Shown here: in pieces, positions 1 to 9,185 of the stretch
How positions within the stretch are numbered: the first letter of the stretch is position 1
Layout of the letters: each line of letters starts with the position of its first letter
DNA from: Oceanimonas sp. GK1
GTDB lineage: Bacteria > Pseudomonadota > Gammaproteobacteria > Enterobacterales > Aeromonadaceae
Direction of reading: 5' to 3'
Length of the DNA: 64,000 nt
NCBI RefSeq assembly: GCF_000243075.1
Contig: NC_016745.1
Location: 2,001,001-2,065,000 of the forward strand
Notes under the pieces: generated by a model
Told to the model about the DNA's origin: nothing
What the model saw: the letters and a program-made list of their open reading frames with translations, nothing else
Database searches by the model: none
Made by a program: the position numbers and the translations under genes

Positions 1-1996
1 TGTCGTAATGCTGCTGGGCCAGCAGGGTGGTGGGCACCAGCACTGCCACCTGTTTGCCGCCGTGCACCGCCACAAAGGCGGCGCGCATGGCCACTTCGGT
101 CTTGCCAAAACCCACGTCGCCGCACACCAGCCGGTCCATGGCCCGGGCTTGAGTCATGTCGGTAAGCACGGCGTTGATGGCTTTCAGCTGATCGTCGGTT
201 TCCTCAAAGGGGAAGGCATCGCAGAACTGGCGATAGGCCGCCTTGTCGTGGGCAATGGCCTGGCCCGGCTGGGCGGCCCGGCGGGCGTACACATCCAGCA
301 ACTCGGCGGCCACGTCCCGCACCTTTTCGGCGGCCTTGCGCTTGGCTTTGGCCCAGGCGTCGTTGCCAAGCCGGTTGAGGGTAGGGTCGTCGGCACCGCT
401 GTAGCGGCCTACCAGGTGCAGGGCGGTGACCGGCACATAGAGCTTGTCGCCGCCGGCGTATTCCAGGGTCAGGTATTCCGACTTCATGCCGCCGGCGTTC
501 AAGGCCTGCAGGCCCAGGTAGCGGCCCACGCCGTGATCCAGATGCACCACCGGCTGGCCGATGGACAGCTCCGCAAGGTTGCGAATGAGGGTATCCGGGC
601 TGAGGGCGGCGGACTTTTCCCGCCGCCGGCGCTGGATCACCCGGCCGCCGAGCAGATCGCCTTCGCAGATCAGGGCAAATTCGTCGCCCAGCACAAAACC
701 TTGCGCCAGCGGGCCCACCAGCAGGCCGGTTTTGTCGCTGCCGGTGGCAAACTGAGTCAGGCTGTCCACCGGGGTGAGCCGCAGGGGGGAGCCCGCCAGC
801 AGCTCGGTCAGTGCTTCGCGCCGGCCGGCGCTTTCCACCGAAAACAGAATATGGCCGGGGAACTGCTCGCAAAACGTAAGTAGCCGGGTCAGCGGCTCGG
901 TTTTCTGGTGCTCTACCTCAAGCTCCGGCAGGGCGCGCACCGGGGCGTTAACGCGCTCGCCCTTTTCCAGCACCGGGGCCTGGCTCAGTTGCAGTCTTGG
1001 CCAGCGGTTAAGCTGGTGCAGCAGGGCGTCGGGCTTTAAATACAGCTCGTCGGGGGGCAGCAGCGGGCGCAGCAAATCGTGGCGGCGGTCTTCATAACGT
1101 TCGTTCACCTCCCGCCAGAAGGTTTGCGCCGCCGGCTCCACTTCGCCCACCGCCAGCACCAGCAGGGTCTCGGGCAGGGTGTCGAACAAGGTCTGGGTCT
1201 GTTCGAAAAACAGCGGAAAGTAATATTCAATGCCCGGCGGCAGCTGGCCCTGACTCACTCTGTGATAGAGGGATTCCGGCTCGTTGCGAAGCGCAAAGCG
1301 TTCCCGGTACTGGCCACGAAAACGCTCAATGGCGGCGCCGTCGGTGGGGAACTCCCGGGCCGGCAGCAGCCGCACTTCCTGCACCTTGTCTTTGGAGCGC
1401 TGGGTATCCGGGTCAAAGGGGCGCAGGGTGTCGATTTCGTCGTCGAAAAAGTCAATGCGCACCGGCTCCTCGGCGCCCATGGGGAACAGATCCAGCAGCG
1501 CGCCCCGGGCGGCGAATTCGCCGTGCTCCAGCACCTGCTCCACGGCGCGGTAGCCGGCCTGCTCCAGCCGCTGGCGCAAATGATGCAAATCGAGCCGGTC
1601 GCCTACTTTCAGCAACAGGCTGTTTTGCTCCAGCCAGTCCCGGGGCGGGGTGCGCAACATGAGCGTGGTGACCGGTACGATCAGCAGGCCACGACTCAAG
1701 GCCGGCAGACCGTAGAGGGTTTCCAGCCGCTGGGAGATAATGTCCTGGTGCGGCGAGAACTGATCGTAAGGCAGGGTTTCCCAGTCGGGCAGCAGCTGCA
1801 CCGGCAGGGCCTCGTCGGCCAGCAGGTGGCGCACTTCCTGCTCCAGGCGCAGGGCGGTGGGGGTGTCGGGCACCACCAGCAGCACCCGCTGTTGTTGCTG
1901 TTTGACCTGGCCGGCAATGGCCAGGGCCAGGCTGCTGCCAATCAGGCCGCCCAGGCTGGCCCTGGGCTTGGGAACGGGGCTTGAAATCTCAATCAT
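1..1996 (-). CDS. mfd: Mfd transcription-repair coupling factor, N-terminal part (3' end outside window)
   Basis: Mfd is a DNA translocase that removes RNA polymerase stalled at lesions and recruits UvrA. The frame opens with MIEISSPVPKPRASLGGLIGS and runs about 665 codons to the window edge, out of roughly 1150 expected. Visible are the UvrB-like N-terminal half (QVLEHGEFAARGALLDLFP) and, at the edge, the translocase Walker A motif (GDVGFGKTEVA) followed by motif Ia (VLVPTTLLAQQHYD). The rest of the helicase and the C-terminal domain lie outside. The start ATG (1996-1994) overlaps the TGA of the upstream PilZ gene as ATGA, so the two are translationally coupled. The identification is firm; only the missing 3' part limits it. 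Confidence 0.95.
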   Translation of the reverse strand, partial: MIEISSPVPKPRASLGGLIGSSLALAIAGQVKQQQQRVLLVVPDTPTALRLEQEVRHLLADEALPVQLLPDWETLPYDQFSPHQDIISQRLETLYGLPALSRGLLIVPVTTLMLRTPPRDWLEQNSLLLKVGDRLDLHHLRQRLEQAGYRAVEQVLEHGEFAARGALLDLFPMGAEEPVRIDFFDDEIDTLRPFDPDTQRSKDKVQEVRLLPAREFPTDGAAIERFRGQYRERFALRNEPESLYHRVSQGQLPPGIEYYFPLFFEQTQTLFDTLPETLLVLAVGEVEPAAQTFWREVNERYEDRRHDLLRPLLPPDELYLKPDALLHQLNRWPRLQLSQAPVLEKGERVNAPVRALPELEVEHQKTEPLTRLLTFCEQFPGHILFSVESAGRREALTELLAGSPLRLTPVDSLTQFATGSDKTGLLVGPLAQGFVLGDEFALICEGDLLGGRVIQRRRREKSAALSPDTLIRNLAELSIGQPVVHLDHGVGRYLGLQALNAGGMKSEYLTLEYAGGDKLYVPVTALHLVGRYSGADDPTLNRLGNDAWAKAKRKAAEKVRDVAAELLDVYARRAAQPGQAIAHDKAAYRQFCDAFPFEETDDQLKAINAVLTDMTQARAMDRLVCGDVGFGKTEVAMRAAFVAVHGGKQVAVLVPTTLLAQQHYD

Positions 1997-2565
1997 GAAG
2001 CGGGCTTGTCATTCTGTTGGGCGCGTTGCTCGGCGCGGGCTTTGAGTTGTCTGGCCTGCTGTTGCAGGCTGGCGCGGATCAGGGCGTCTCTGTCCTGCTC
2101 GCGAATGGCGGTAAAGTCGCAGCGGTAGTGACCGGTCTCGGGCTCGGCGTGCACCTCGCCATAGCCGTACACCGCCACCGAGTGCTCGGGCAGAAACAGC
2201 TTGATGCGCACCCGCTGGCCATCGGTCATGGCATGTCGCGATTCAAACTGAAAACCGCCGCCCCCAAGCGTGAGGGTACGGTAGCGGCAGTCCGGGTCGT
2301 CCTGGCCGGCCAGCACAAAGCTCAGCACCAGGTCGATTTTGCGGGACTGCTGGTTGATGATCTCCACCAGGTCGCTGGCGTGTTCGTCCAGGTTGCGCAG
2401 CAGCCGGGCCTGGTGGGTGTCGATGCGGGTCACTTCGCTGATAAGCCGGAATGGCGCCGGAATATCGGCCTCAAGATGGCTTACCTCGGGCACGGTTTCG
2501 TCGTCACCAAGGGGGATCAGGTTCACCTGGGCACTGTATTCCACACTGAAATAGGGGTCTGCCAT
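1993..2565 (-). CDS. PilZ-domain protein upstream of mfd
   Basis: This 190-residue protein resembles the PilZ-family proteins found just upstream of mfd in Vibrio and Aeromonas relatives. The first half is largely helical (ISEVTRIDTHQARLLRNLDEHASDLVEIINQQSRKIDLVLSFVL). The second half has a PilZ-like barrel (TLTLGGGGFQFES, GQRVRIKLFLPEHSVAVYGYGEV, YRCDFTAIREQDRDALIR). The usual RxxxR and D/NxSxxG c-di-GMP motifs are not clear: TLGGGG sits where D/NxSxxG would lie, so nucleotide binding is uncertain. It has no signal peptide and is probably cytoplasmic. Its stop overlaps the mfd start, so it is the leading gene of that transcript. Confidence 0.75.
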   Translation of the reverse strand: MADPYFSVEYSAQVNLIPLGDDETVPEVSHLEADIPAPFRLISEVTRIDTHQARLLRNLDEHASDLVEIINQQSRKIDLVLSFVLAGQDDPDCRYRTLTLGGGGFQFESRHAMTDGQRVRIKLFLPEHSVAVYGYGEVHAEPETGHYRCDFTAIREQDRDALIRASLQQQARQLKARAEQRAQQNDKPAS

Positions 2566-2657
2566 GCTGTGCTGCTCTTGTTGCGCCTGTCACAAGCCTT
2601 TATTATTCCGCAACTTGCGGGTGACGTAAAACCCTTTGAAAAACGGATGATTATGCC

Positions 2658-3869
2658 ATGTTTCAACCCCTGACGCTGATGCTGGGCCTGCGCTATGCCG
2701 GAGCCCGGGGGCGGCGCAGCTTTGCCTCGTTTGTTTCCGGCTTCTCCACCATCGGCATTTTGCTGGGGGTGGCGGCGCTGATGCTGGTGTCGTCGGTGAT
2801 GAACGGTTTTGAGCAGCAGCTCAAAACCAACCTGCTGGGGGTGATCCCCCATGCCCTGGTCACCAACGACGCCCGCCGCCTGAGCGACCCCGAGGCACAG
2901 GCAGAACGCTTTGCCGCCGTGCCCGAGGTGGTGGCCACCAGTCCCTTTATCAGCGCCGAGGCCATGGTGCAGGGGCCGGGGGCGCTGACCGGCGCCGAGC
3001 TGTACGGGGTGGATCCAGCCAACCCCGCCGACCGGCTGCTGGGGGCGCTGGATGAACAGACCCTGGGGTATTTTCGTGACCTGCCCTACGGCCTGGTGCT
3101 GGGAGCGGGGCTGGCCCGGGAGCTGAAAGTGGGCCCCGGCGACAAGGTGCGGGTGACGGTGACCGAGGGCAGCCGCTTTACTCCGCTGGGACGGGTGCCG
3201 AGCCAGCGGCTGTTTACCGTGGTGGGCACCTTTGTCACCGGCCAGGACGTGGACCGGCAGGTGGCCATGGCGCGTATTGAGGACGCCGGCCGACTGCTGC
3301 GCTACCCACCGGGGCAGGCGTCGGGTCTGCGGCTGTGGCTGGCCGATCCCTTTGCGCTGGCGCAATTGCCGGCCCTTGACGGCACACTCAAATACGAAAG
3401 CTGGCAGCACAGCCGGGGCGAGCTGTTTCAGGCGGTGGCCATGGAAAAACGGCTGATGAGCCTGATGCTGGCGCTGATCATTCTGGTGGCGGCGTTCAAC
3501 ATTCTGTCCGCCATGGTGATGGTGGTGACCGACAAGGAAGCCGAAATTGCCATGCTGCAAACCCTGGGGCTGAGCCGCCATCGCGTGATGGCGGTGTTCA
3601 TGATTCAAGGTGGGTTCAGCGGCGTGCTGGGCAGCCTGCTGGGCTTTGGCCTGGGGCTGCTGCTGACGCTTAACCTGGATGCGGTGCTCAATGCCCTTGG
3701 CATCAACTTTTATTCCTCCGCCGGGGGCAGTCAGCTGCCGGTGTTGCTGCTGCCCGCCCAGCTTGTGACCATTTTGTTTTCCACCCTCGCCCTGTGCGTG
3801 CTGGCCAGCCTGTATCCGGCCTGGCGGGCGTCCCGGGTGCAACCTGCCGAGGCCCTGCGCTATGAGTAA
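2658..3869 (+). CDS. lolC: LolC, lipoprotein-releasing ABC transporter permease
   Basis: LolC is one of two permease subunits of LolCDE, which extracts outer-membrane lipoproteins from the inner membrane and hands them to LolA. The 403-residue protein has the family layout: a cytoplasmic start ([31 protein letters not shown]), a first membrane helix near residues 30-55, a large periplasmic domain, and three C-terminal helices ending with the FtsX/MacB tail [19 protein letters not shown]. It heads the lolCDE operon and overlaps lolD by 8 bases. It was called LolC rather than LolE from its operon position ahead of the ATPase. Confidence 0.95.
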   Translation: MFQPLTLMLGLRYAGARGRRSFASFVSGFSTIGILLGVAALMLVSSVMNGFEQQLKTNLLGVIPHALVTNDARRLSDPEAQAERFAAVPEVVATSPFISAEAMVQGPGALTGAELYGVDPANPADRLLGALDEQTLGYFRDLPYGLVLGAGLARELKVGPGDKVRVTVTEGSRFTPLGRVPSQRLFTVVGTFVTGQDVDRQVAMARIEDAGRLLRYPPGQASGLRLWLADPFALAQLPALDGTLKYESWQHSRGELFQAVAMEKRLMSLMLALIILVAAFNILSAMVMVVTDKEAEIAMLQTLGLSRHRVMAVFMIQGGFSGVLGSLLGFGLGLLLTLNLDAVLNALGINFYSSAGGSQLPVLLLPAQLVTILFSTLALCVLASLYPAWRASRVQPAEALRYE

Positions 3870-4542
3870 TCCGTTGTTGACGGTTGAGAACCTGACCAAA
3901 ACCCACCGCGACGGCGAGCGCTCGGTCAGTATTTTGCACGGGGTCAGCCTCAGCCTGAACGCCGGCGAGAGCCTGGCGGTGGTGGGCAGCTCCGGCTCGG
4001 GCAAGAGTACCCTGTTGCACCTGCTGGGCAGCCTGGACAGCCCCAGCTCCGGCCGGGTGCTGGTGGAAGGGCAGGATCTGCACCGCCTGCCCGACCGCGC
4101 CCAGGCCCGCTTTCGCAACCAGAAACTGGGCTTTGTGTACCAGTTTCACCACCTGCTGGGGGAGTTCAGCGCCCTGGAAAACGCCGCCATGCCGCTGCTG
4201 ATCGCCGGCCGACCGGTGGCCGAGGCCCAAGCGCAGGCCGAGGCCCTGCTGGGCCGAGTGGGGCTGTCGCACCGGCTGGACCACAGACCCGCCCAGCTCT
4301 CCGGTGGCGAGCGCCAGCGGGTGGCCATTGCCCGGGCGCTGGTGAACAACCCCCGGCTGGTGCTGGCCGACGAGCCCACCGGCAACCTGGATGCCCACAG
4401 CGCCGCCGATGTGTTTGAACTGCTGGCGGAATTGCAGCGGGAGCTGGGCACCGGGCTGGTGGTGGTGACCCATGATCTGGCCCTGGCGGCGCGGCTGAAC
4501 CGCCAGACCCGGCTGGTGGACGGTCACCTGGAGGAGCAGTGA
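3862..4542 (+). CDS. lolD: LolD, lipoprotein-releasing ABC transporter ATPase
   Basis: LolD is the ATPase that powers LolCE. The 226-residue protein has Walker A (GSSGSGKST), the Q-loop region ([10 protein letters not shown], as in LolD), the signature [16 protein letters not shown], Walker B ([12 protein letters not shown]) and the switch histidine (VVTHD). The length is typical. It overlaps lolC at its 5' end and lolE at its 3' end (ATGA-type overlap), so the three subunits are translationally coupled. Confidence 0.96.
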   Translation: MSNPLLTVENLTKTHRDGERSVSILHGVSLSLNAGESLAVVGSSGSGKSTLLHLLGSLDSPSSGRVLVEGQDLHRLPDRAQARFRNQKLGFVYQFHHLLGEFSALENAAMPLLIAGRPVAEAQAQAEALLGRVGLSHRLDHRPAQLSGGERQRVAIARALVNNPRLVLADEPTGNLDAHSAADVFELLAELQRELGTGLVVVTHDLALAARLNRQTRLVDGHLEEQ

Positions 4543-5783
4543 TGTTTCGGCCCTTACCGGTTTATCTCGGCTGGCGCTTCAGCCGGGCGAAGCGGCGCAA
4601 CCGCTTTATCTCCTTTATTTCGGTGGCGTCCATTCTCGGCATTGCCATTGGCGTCAGCGCGCTGATTCTGGGGCTCTCTGCCATGAACGGCTTTCAGCGG
4701 GAGCTGGAAAACCGCATTTTGTCGGTGCTGCCTCACGGTCAGCTCTATGCCGCCGACGGCCCGGTGGCCCACTGGCAGGGCATGCAAACGCAGCTGGAAG
4801 CGGCTCCCGGAGTGGAAGCGGTGGCCCCCTTTGTGCCATTGGAAGGCCTGCTCAGCAAGGGCAGCATGCTGAAGGCGGTGCAACTGCAGGGGGTGGATCC
4901 GGCGCGGGAGCTGCGTATTTCGGCGCTGGGGCCTTATCTCGATGGCGGCAACCTGGACGCCCTTAAGCCCGGCGAGCGGGGGCTTATTCTGGGGCAGGCC
5001 ATTGCCGACAAGCTGGGGCTCAAGGTCGGGGATTCGGTCTCGCTGCTGTTGCCGTCCCCGGATGAACAGGGCTTTGGCTCGCCCCGCCGCCATGCTTTTA
5101 CCCTGGTAGGGGTGCTGCGCCTGGGCGGCCAGCTCGATACCCTGCTGGGTTACACCCATATTCAGGATGCCCAGGCGCTGAGGGGCATTGATGACAGCGT
5201 GGTGGGCTTTCACTTAAAGGTGGATGAGGTGCTGCGCGCCGATCGCATCAGCTTTGATGCGGCCATGCCGCTGCCGGCAGGCTTTTACGTGACCAGCTGG
5301 ATGAACAGCCAGGGCAATATCTACCGGGACATTCAGCTGGTGCGCACCCTGATGATAGTGGTGCTGCTGCTGGTGATGGCGGTGGCCAGCTTCAACATCG
5401 TCTCCACCCTGGTGATGGCGGTGAACGAAAAGAAAGGCGACATCGCCATTCTCAAGACCATGGGCGCCGGCCCCTGGCACATTCGCGGCGCCTTTGTGGT
5501 GCAGGGCATGCTCAATGGCGTGGTGGGCGTGCTGGCGGGCGGGCTGCTGGGGGCGCTGCTGGCCAACCGGCTGTCGGCGCTGGTGGCGGGCTATGAACGG
5601 CTGACCGGCCACCGGGTGCTGAATCCGGAGGTGTATTTTATCGACTTTATTCCCACCGAGTTTCACTGGGCGGACTTGTGGCTGGTGACCGGCTCGGCGC
5701 TGGTGCTGATCTTTATCGCCACCCTCTATCCCGCCTGGCGGGCGGGACGGCTGCTGCCGAGGCAACTGCTTGGTGAGGCGTAA
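4539..5783 (+). CDS. lolE: LolE, lipoprotein-releasing ABC transporter permease
   Basis: LolE is the second permease of LolCDE. The 414-residue protein repeats the LolC plan: an N-terminal [31 protein letters not shown] segment, a periplasmic domain, and a C-terminal membrane block that includes [19 protein letters not shown], a motif typical of this family, before [16 protein letters not shown]. It starts within the lolD stop. The stop codon is followed by a convergent intergenic spacer with a 7-bp tandem repeat, after which transcription comes from the opposite strand. Confidence 0.95.
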   Translation: MMFRPLPVYLGWRFSRAKRRNRFISFISVASILGIAIGVSALILGLSAMNGFQRELENRILSVLPHGQLYAADGPVAHWQGMQTQLEAAPGVEAVAPFVPLEGLLSKGSMLKAVQLQGVDPARELRISALGPYLDGGNLDALKPGERGLILGQAIADKLGLKVGDSVSLLLPSPDEQGFGSPRRHAFTLVGVLRLGGQLDTLLGYTHIQDAQALRGIDDSVVGFHLKVDEVLRADRISFDAAMPLPAGFYVTSWMNSQGNIYRDIQLVRTLMIVVLLLVMAVASFNIVSTLVMAVNEKKGDIAILKTMGAGPWHIRGAFVVQGMLNGVVGVLAGGLLGALLANRLSALVAGYERLTGHRVLNPEVYFIDFIPTEFHWADLWLVTGSALVLIFIATLYPAWRAGRLLPRQLLGEA

Positions 5784-5855
5784 TTCAGGTGAGGAGTAAA
5801 GGGTGAGGAGCAAATGGTGCAGCTTGCGCCGGTTAACGTGGCACTTATAAAACTC

Positions 5856-5904
5856 CACCTCACACCTCACACCTCACACCTCACACCTCACACCTCACAC
5901 CTCA
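5856..5904. repeat. Seven perfect tandem copies of a 7-bp unit
   Basis: The heptamer CACCTCA is repeated seven times without interruption between the convergent ends of lolE and the DUF2062 gene whose stop is at 5905. The spacer just before it (5790-5815) carries two copies of GTGAGGAG, close to the reverse complement of the unit, so a transcript through here could fold back. No obvious terminator with a T-run was found. The array is probably a slippage-prone intergenic repeat. Confidence 0.9.
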
Positions 5905-6417
5905 TCACGGCTCACGCCGCTGGCGCCGCAACAGCCACGCCAGCTGTACCTTCCAGCGCCAGCCCAGGCGGGTAAGCAGCCAGCCGAGCGCCGCTGAAAT
6001 CAGCCCCAGCAGCAGGCAGCCGGTCAGCAGGGGCAGGGCCACCGCCAGGGCTTCCTGCTCCAGTGAAAAACCGGCGCTGAATTCCACTTCCGGATGCCCC
6101 AACAACAGCAGGCCCAGCTGGTAGGCCATATAAAACATGGGGGCAATGGTCAGCGGGTTGTTAACCCACACCATGGCAATGGCGAGTGGCAGGTAGCCCC
6201 GCATCAGCAGGGCCAGGGCAATGGCCACCAGGGTGTGCAGAGGCAGGGGCAGCCAGGCGGCAAACAGGCCGGCGGCCACCGCCACCGCGGCGGAATGGCG
6301 GTTGCAGAACCAGTAGTCCGGATCAAGCAGGCGATCCCCAAACAGGCGCAGGGCCTTGTGCTGGCGCAGGGCCTCCTGACTGGGCATTCTGCTGCGAACC
6401 CACTGGCGCAACATCAT
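5905..6417 (-). CDS. DUF2062 membrane protein, second copy
   Basis: This is a DUF2062-family inner-membrane protein of unknown function. It has 170 residues when started at the ATG at 6417, which overlaps the TGA of the preceding paralogue (ATGATG, stop TGA inside). A longer frame upstream is possible but would run into the neighbouring gene. The shared family core is FGDRLLDPDYWFCNRHSAA, then hydrophobic segments, then the signature WVNNPLTIAPMFYMAYQLG. A C-terminal membrane helix and a basic tail follow. It forms a tandem pair with the gene at 6414-6926, which has the same length and plan. Confidence 0.85.
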   Translation of the reverse strand: MMLRQWVRSRMPSQEALRQHKALRLFGDRLLDPDYWFCNRHSAAVAVAAGLFAAWLPLPLHTLVAIALALLMRGYLPLAIAMVWVNNPLTIAPMFYMAYQLGLLLLGHPEVEFSAGFSLEQEALAVALPLLTGCLLLGLISAALGWLLTRLGWRWKVQLAWLLRRQRREP

Positions 6418-6926
6418 CGGCCCCGGCGCCGGTGTTTCCACTGGCGCGATACCGACCAGCGCCACAAACCGTGAATAAACATGTAACCGGTGGCGGCACT
6501 GACCAGCCCCAGTACCAGGCAGCCCAGCAAAAAGGGCGGGCCGGCGGTGCTCATGGCCCCTGCCAGCCAGCTCAGGCTGACTTCAAAATGGGTGTAATGG
6601 TGGGGGCGGTTCAACAAAAAGGAGCCCAGCCGGTAGGCGAAATAAAACATGGGCGGCATGGTCAGCGGATTGGTAAACCACACCAGTACCGCCGACAGCG
6701 GCAGGTTGACCCGGAACAGCATGGCCCCAAAGGCCGCCGCCACCATCTGAAAGGGAATCGGCATCCAGGCGCAGAACAGCCCCACCGCAAAGGCGCCGGC
6801 GGCCGAATGGCGGTTCAGATGCCAGAGGTTGGTGTCGTGCAGCCGGCTGCCAAACAGGCTCAGGTATTTGTGGTTTCTGATGGTGCCGTGTTCGGGCATC
6901 AGACGTTTCAGGATCTTTCTTGGCAT
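6414..6926 (-). CDS. DUF2062 membrane protein, first copy
   Basis: This 170-residue DUF2062 protein was started at the ATG at 6926 (MPRKILKRLMPEHG), which gives the family's usual length. The open frame continues upstream only as a shadow of comEC. The core motifs FGSRLHDTNLWHLNRHSAA and WFTNPLTMPPMFYFAYRLG match the downstream paralogue. The two genes overlap and are probably co-translated. The 5' end sits 27 bases from the comEC start on the other strand, so the promoters are divergent and close together. Confidence 0.85.
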   Translation of the reverse strand: MPRKILKRLMPEHGTIRNHKYLSLFGSRLHDTNLWHLNRHSAAGAFAVGLFCAWMPIPFQMVAAAFGAMLFRVNLPLSAVLVWFTNPLTMPPMFYFAYRLGSFLLNRPHHYTHFEVSLSWLAGAMSTAGPPFLLGCLVLGLVSAATGYMFIHGLWRWSVSRQWKHRRRGR

Positions 6927-6953
6927 CTGCTCCAGGTCCGCAATACTTACCGG

Positions 6954-9158
6954 ATGGACAAGCGGCTGTTCTTTTTCTGTGCCGGCGTTACCAGCACCCT
7001 GGTCTGGCCCTGGTTGCCGGCCTGGGATGCATGGCTGCTGCCGGCGATGATCGGCGTTCTCTGCTGGCGCTCCCGGCCCGCGCTGGCCGGTTTCTGGCTG
7101 GGGTTTGCTTGGGTACTGTGTTTCAGCCACTGGCATCTGGCCTGGCTTAACGCGCCGGGGGTGGGGGAGCGCAGCCAGCTGATTACTGCCAGTGTAGTCG
7201 ACGTTCAGCCCCGGCACGATGGCGCCAGCCGGCTGATTGTCGGCCTGTCGCACCTTGATGGTCAAGCACTTTTCCCCCGCCCCGTGGTCTTGCTGAGCTG
7301 GTATGGCGCCGTCGCTCCCCCTCAAAAAGGAGATTCTTTCAGCGCCATCACTCGCCTTTACCCGCCCCATGCCCTGGCCAATCCCGGCAGCTTCAACAGC
7401 GCCCGCTGGCTGCTGGGCCAGGGCATGACCGCCCGGGGGTATATCACCGGCACCCTGGCTCATCAACAGACGGCTCCCGGCCTCAGGGCACGGTTGCTGG
7501 CCCGTTTTAACGAGGCCACCGCCGGGCTTGGTGCAGCACCCTGGCTCAGGGCGCTGGGCTTTGGCGAGCGCGGCGAACTTCGTCCGGACGACTGGGACAT
7601 GCTGCGGGCCCTGGGCGTGAGTCATTTGTTTGCCATTTCCGGGCTGCATATTGGCCTGGTGGCGGGGCTGGGCTGGCTGGCCGGGCGGCTCAGCGGCCAT
7701 CACACCGCCGGCCTGGTGGCTGCCCTGGCGCTGGCCACCGGTTATGCCTGGCTGGCCGGGTTTGGCGTGGCCACCCAGCGGGCGCTGCTGATGCTGGTGG
7801 TGTGGCTGGGGCTGCTGTGGTGGGGGCGGTTCTGGAGCGGCCGGCGCATTCTGTTGCTGACCATGGCGCTGTTGTTGCTGTTCGATCCCTGGCTGGCGCT
7901 GAACCAGGGATTCTGGTTGTCGGCGCTGGCGGTGGCGGCCCTGTTGTTGCTGGCCGGCGGACTGGGGCGCCCCGGCCTCGTCAGGTTGCAGCTGGGGCTT
8001 GGCATTCTGTTGCTGCCACTGGTGATGCTGCTGTTCGGTGGCATCAGCTGGTTGTCGGTGCCGGTCAACCTGGTGCTGATCCCGCTGTTCTCGCTGCTGC
8101 TGATCCCCCTGTTGTTGCTGGCCTGTGCGCTGTTGCTGACAGGGCCCGGCGTGGCGGCGCCGGTCTTTGGGCTGCTGAACGCTGTGTTTACGCCGCTGAT
8201 GCACGGACTGCACGGGCTTGCCGAGTATTTCTCACCCTGGGCCGAGCTGTCGGCGCTGACGCAGGGGCTGGTGTTGTTGATCTTGCTGCTGCCGGGACTG
8301 GCGGCGTTGCCGGCGGCCCGCTGGCTGGGGCTGGCCCTTGGCTGGCTTGCGATGTTGGCGCTCTGGCCCGGGCCGGCCTGGCAGGTACGGGTGCTGGACG
8401 TGGGGCAGGGGCTGTCGGTGCTGGTCACCCAAGGCAAGCGGGCGTTGCTCTATGACACCGGCAACCGCTTTCCCTCCGGCTTCAACATGGCGGACGGGGT
8501 CATTTTACCGCTGCTGGTGCGCCTGGGTATCGATGAACTCGACTACCTGGTGATAAGCCATGACGACAGCGATCACAGTGCCAACCGGGATTATCTGGCC
8601 ACACAGGTACCGGTGCACCACCGCTGGGGCGCCTGGCCCAGGGGCATGCCCTGCCGGGCCGGCCAGCAACGCCAGTGGGGAGGGCTGACGCTGCACATGC
8701 TGTGGCCGGTGGCGAGCAGCGGCCACAGCAACAACGACTCCTGTGTATTGCGGATCTCCGACGGCACCCTCACGTTGTTGCTGACCGGCGATATTGAGCA
8801 ACAGGCCGAGCAGGGGCTGCTGTCAAGGGGCATGCCGCTTCGGGCCCAGCTGTTGCTGAGCCCCCATCACGGCAGCCGCAGCTCGTCGAGCATGGCATTC
8901 ATTCGGGCGGTGGCCCCGGTCAGCGTGGTGCATACGGCGGGGTTTGCCAACCGCTGGGGCTTTCCCGCTCCCGAGGTGGTGGCCCGTTACCGGGCCGCCG
9001 GTGTGCAGCAACGGGTGACCGGTGAGCAGGGCATGATCCACCTGGTGGCGAACGGCGACCACTGGCGGCCGGTGCATTCCCGCCGGCCCGGCCCCTGGTA
9101 TCATCGGCTGGCGGCCTGGCGTGAAACTGGCAGGACTTCGGCTAAGTCGTTAGAATAG
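6954..9158 (+). CDS. comEC: ComEC/Rec2 DNA uptake channel protein
   Basis: ComEC forms the inner-membrane channel that imports single-stranded DNA in natural transformation. The chosen ATG at 6954 (MDKRLFFFCAGVTST) gives 734 residues, the usual size. Layout: N-terminal membrane helices, an OB-like DUF4131 region (residues about 60-160), the Competence domain with the typical GERGELRPDDWDMLRALGVSHLFAISGLHIGL, a polytopic core, and a C-terminal metallo-beta-lactamase-like domain with LYDTGNRFPSG, ISHDDSDHSAN (metal site), LLTGDIE and LSPHHGSRSS. The open frame extends further upstream, but that part overlaps the DUF2062 gene and looks like noise. The msbA gene follows 27 bases later. Confidence 0.93.
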   Translation: MDKRLFFFCAGVTSTLVWPWLPAWDAWLLPAMIGVLCWRSRPALAGFWLGFAWVLCFSHWHLAWLNAPGVGERSQLITASVVDVQPRHDGASRLIVGLSHLDGQALFPRPVVLLSWYGAVAPPQKGDSFSAITRLYPPHALANPGSFNSARWLLGQGMTARGYITGTLAHQQTAPGLRARLLARFNEATAGLGAAPWLRALGFGERGELRPDDWDMLRALGVSHLFAISGLHIGLVAGLGWLAGRLSGHHTAGLVAALALATGYAWLAGFGVATQRALLMLVVWLGLLWWGRFWSGRRILLLTMALLLLFDPWLALNQGFWLSALAVAALLLLAGGLGRPGLVRLQLGLGILLLPLVMLLFGGISWLSVPVNLVLIPLFSLLLIPLLLLACALLLTGPGVAAPVFGLLNAVFTPLMHGLHGLAEYFSPWAELSALTQGLVLLILLLPGLAALPAARWLGLALGWLAMLALWPGPAWQVRVLDVGQGLSVLVTQGKRALLYDTGNRFPSGFNMADGVILPLLVRLGIDELDYLVISHDDSDHSANRDYLATQVPVHHRWGAWPRGMPCRAGQQRQWGGLTLHMLWPVASSGHSNNDSCVLRISDGTLTLLLTGDIEQQAEQGLLSRGMPLRAQLLLSPHHGSRSSSSMAFIRAVAPVSVVHTAGFANRWGFPAPEVVARYRAAGVQQRVTGEQGMIHLVANGDHWRPVHSRRPGPWYHRLAAWRETGRTSAKSLE

Positions 9159-9185
9159 CGCCTCGTTTTTTACGGCAGAGACCTT

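Noticed and set aside
8-883. Long plus-strand frames opposite mfd
   Set aside because: They are GC-driven shadows; the minus strand gives a continuous, recognisable Mfd protein.
2523-4118. Long minus-strand frame of 531 codons opposite lolC/lolD
   Set aside because: Composition is dominated by His, Gln, Gly and Pro, the mark of an antisense shadow, and lolC/lolD are certain.
7000-8213. Upstream extension of the first DUF2062 gene (to 599 codons)
   Set aside because: The extension is glutamine- and histidine-rich antisense of comEC; the family starts at the ATG at 6926.
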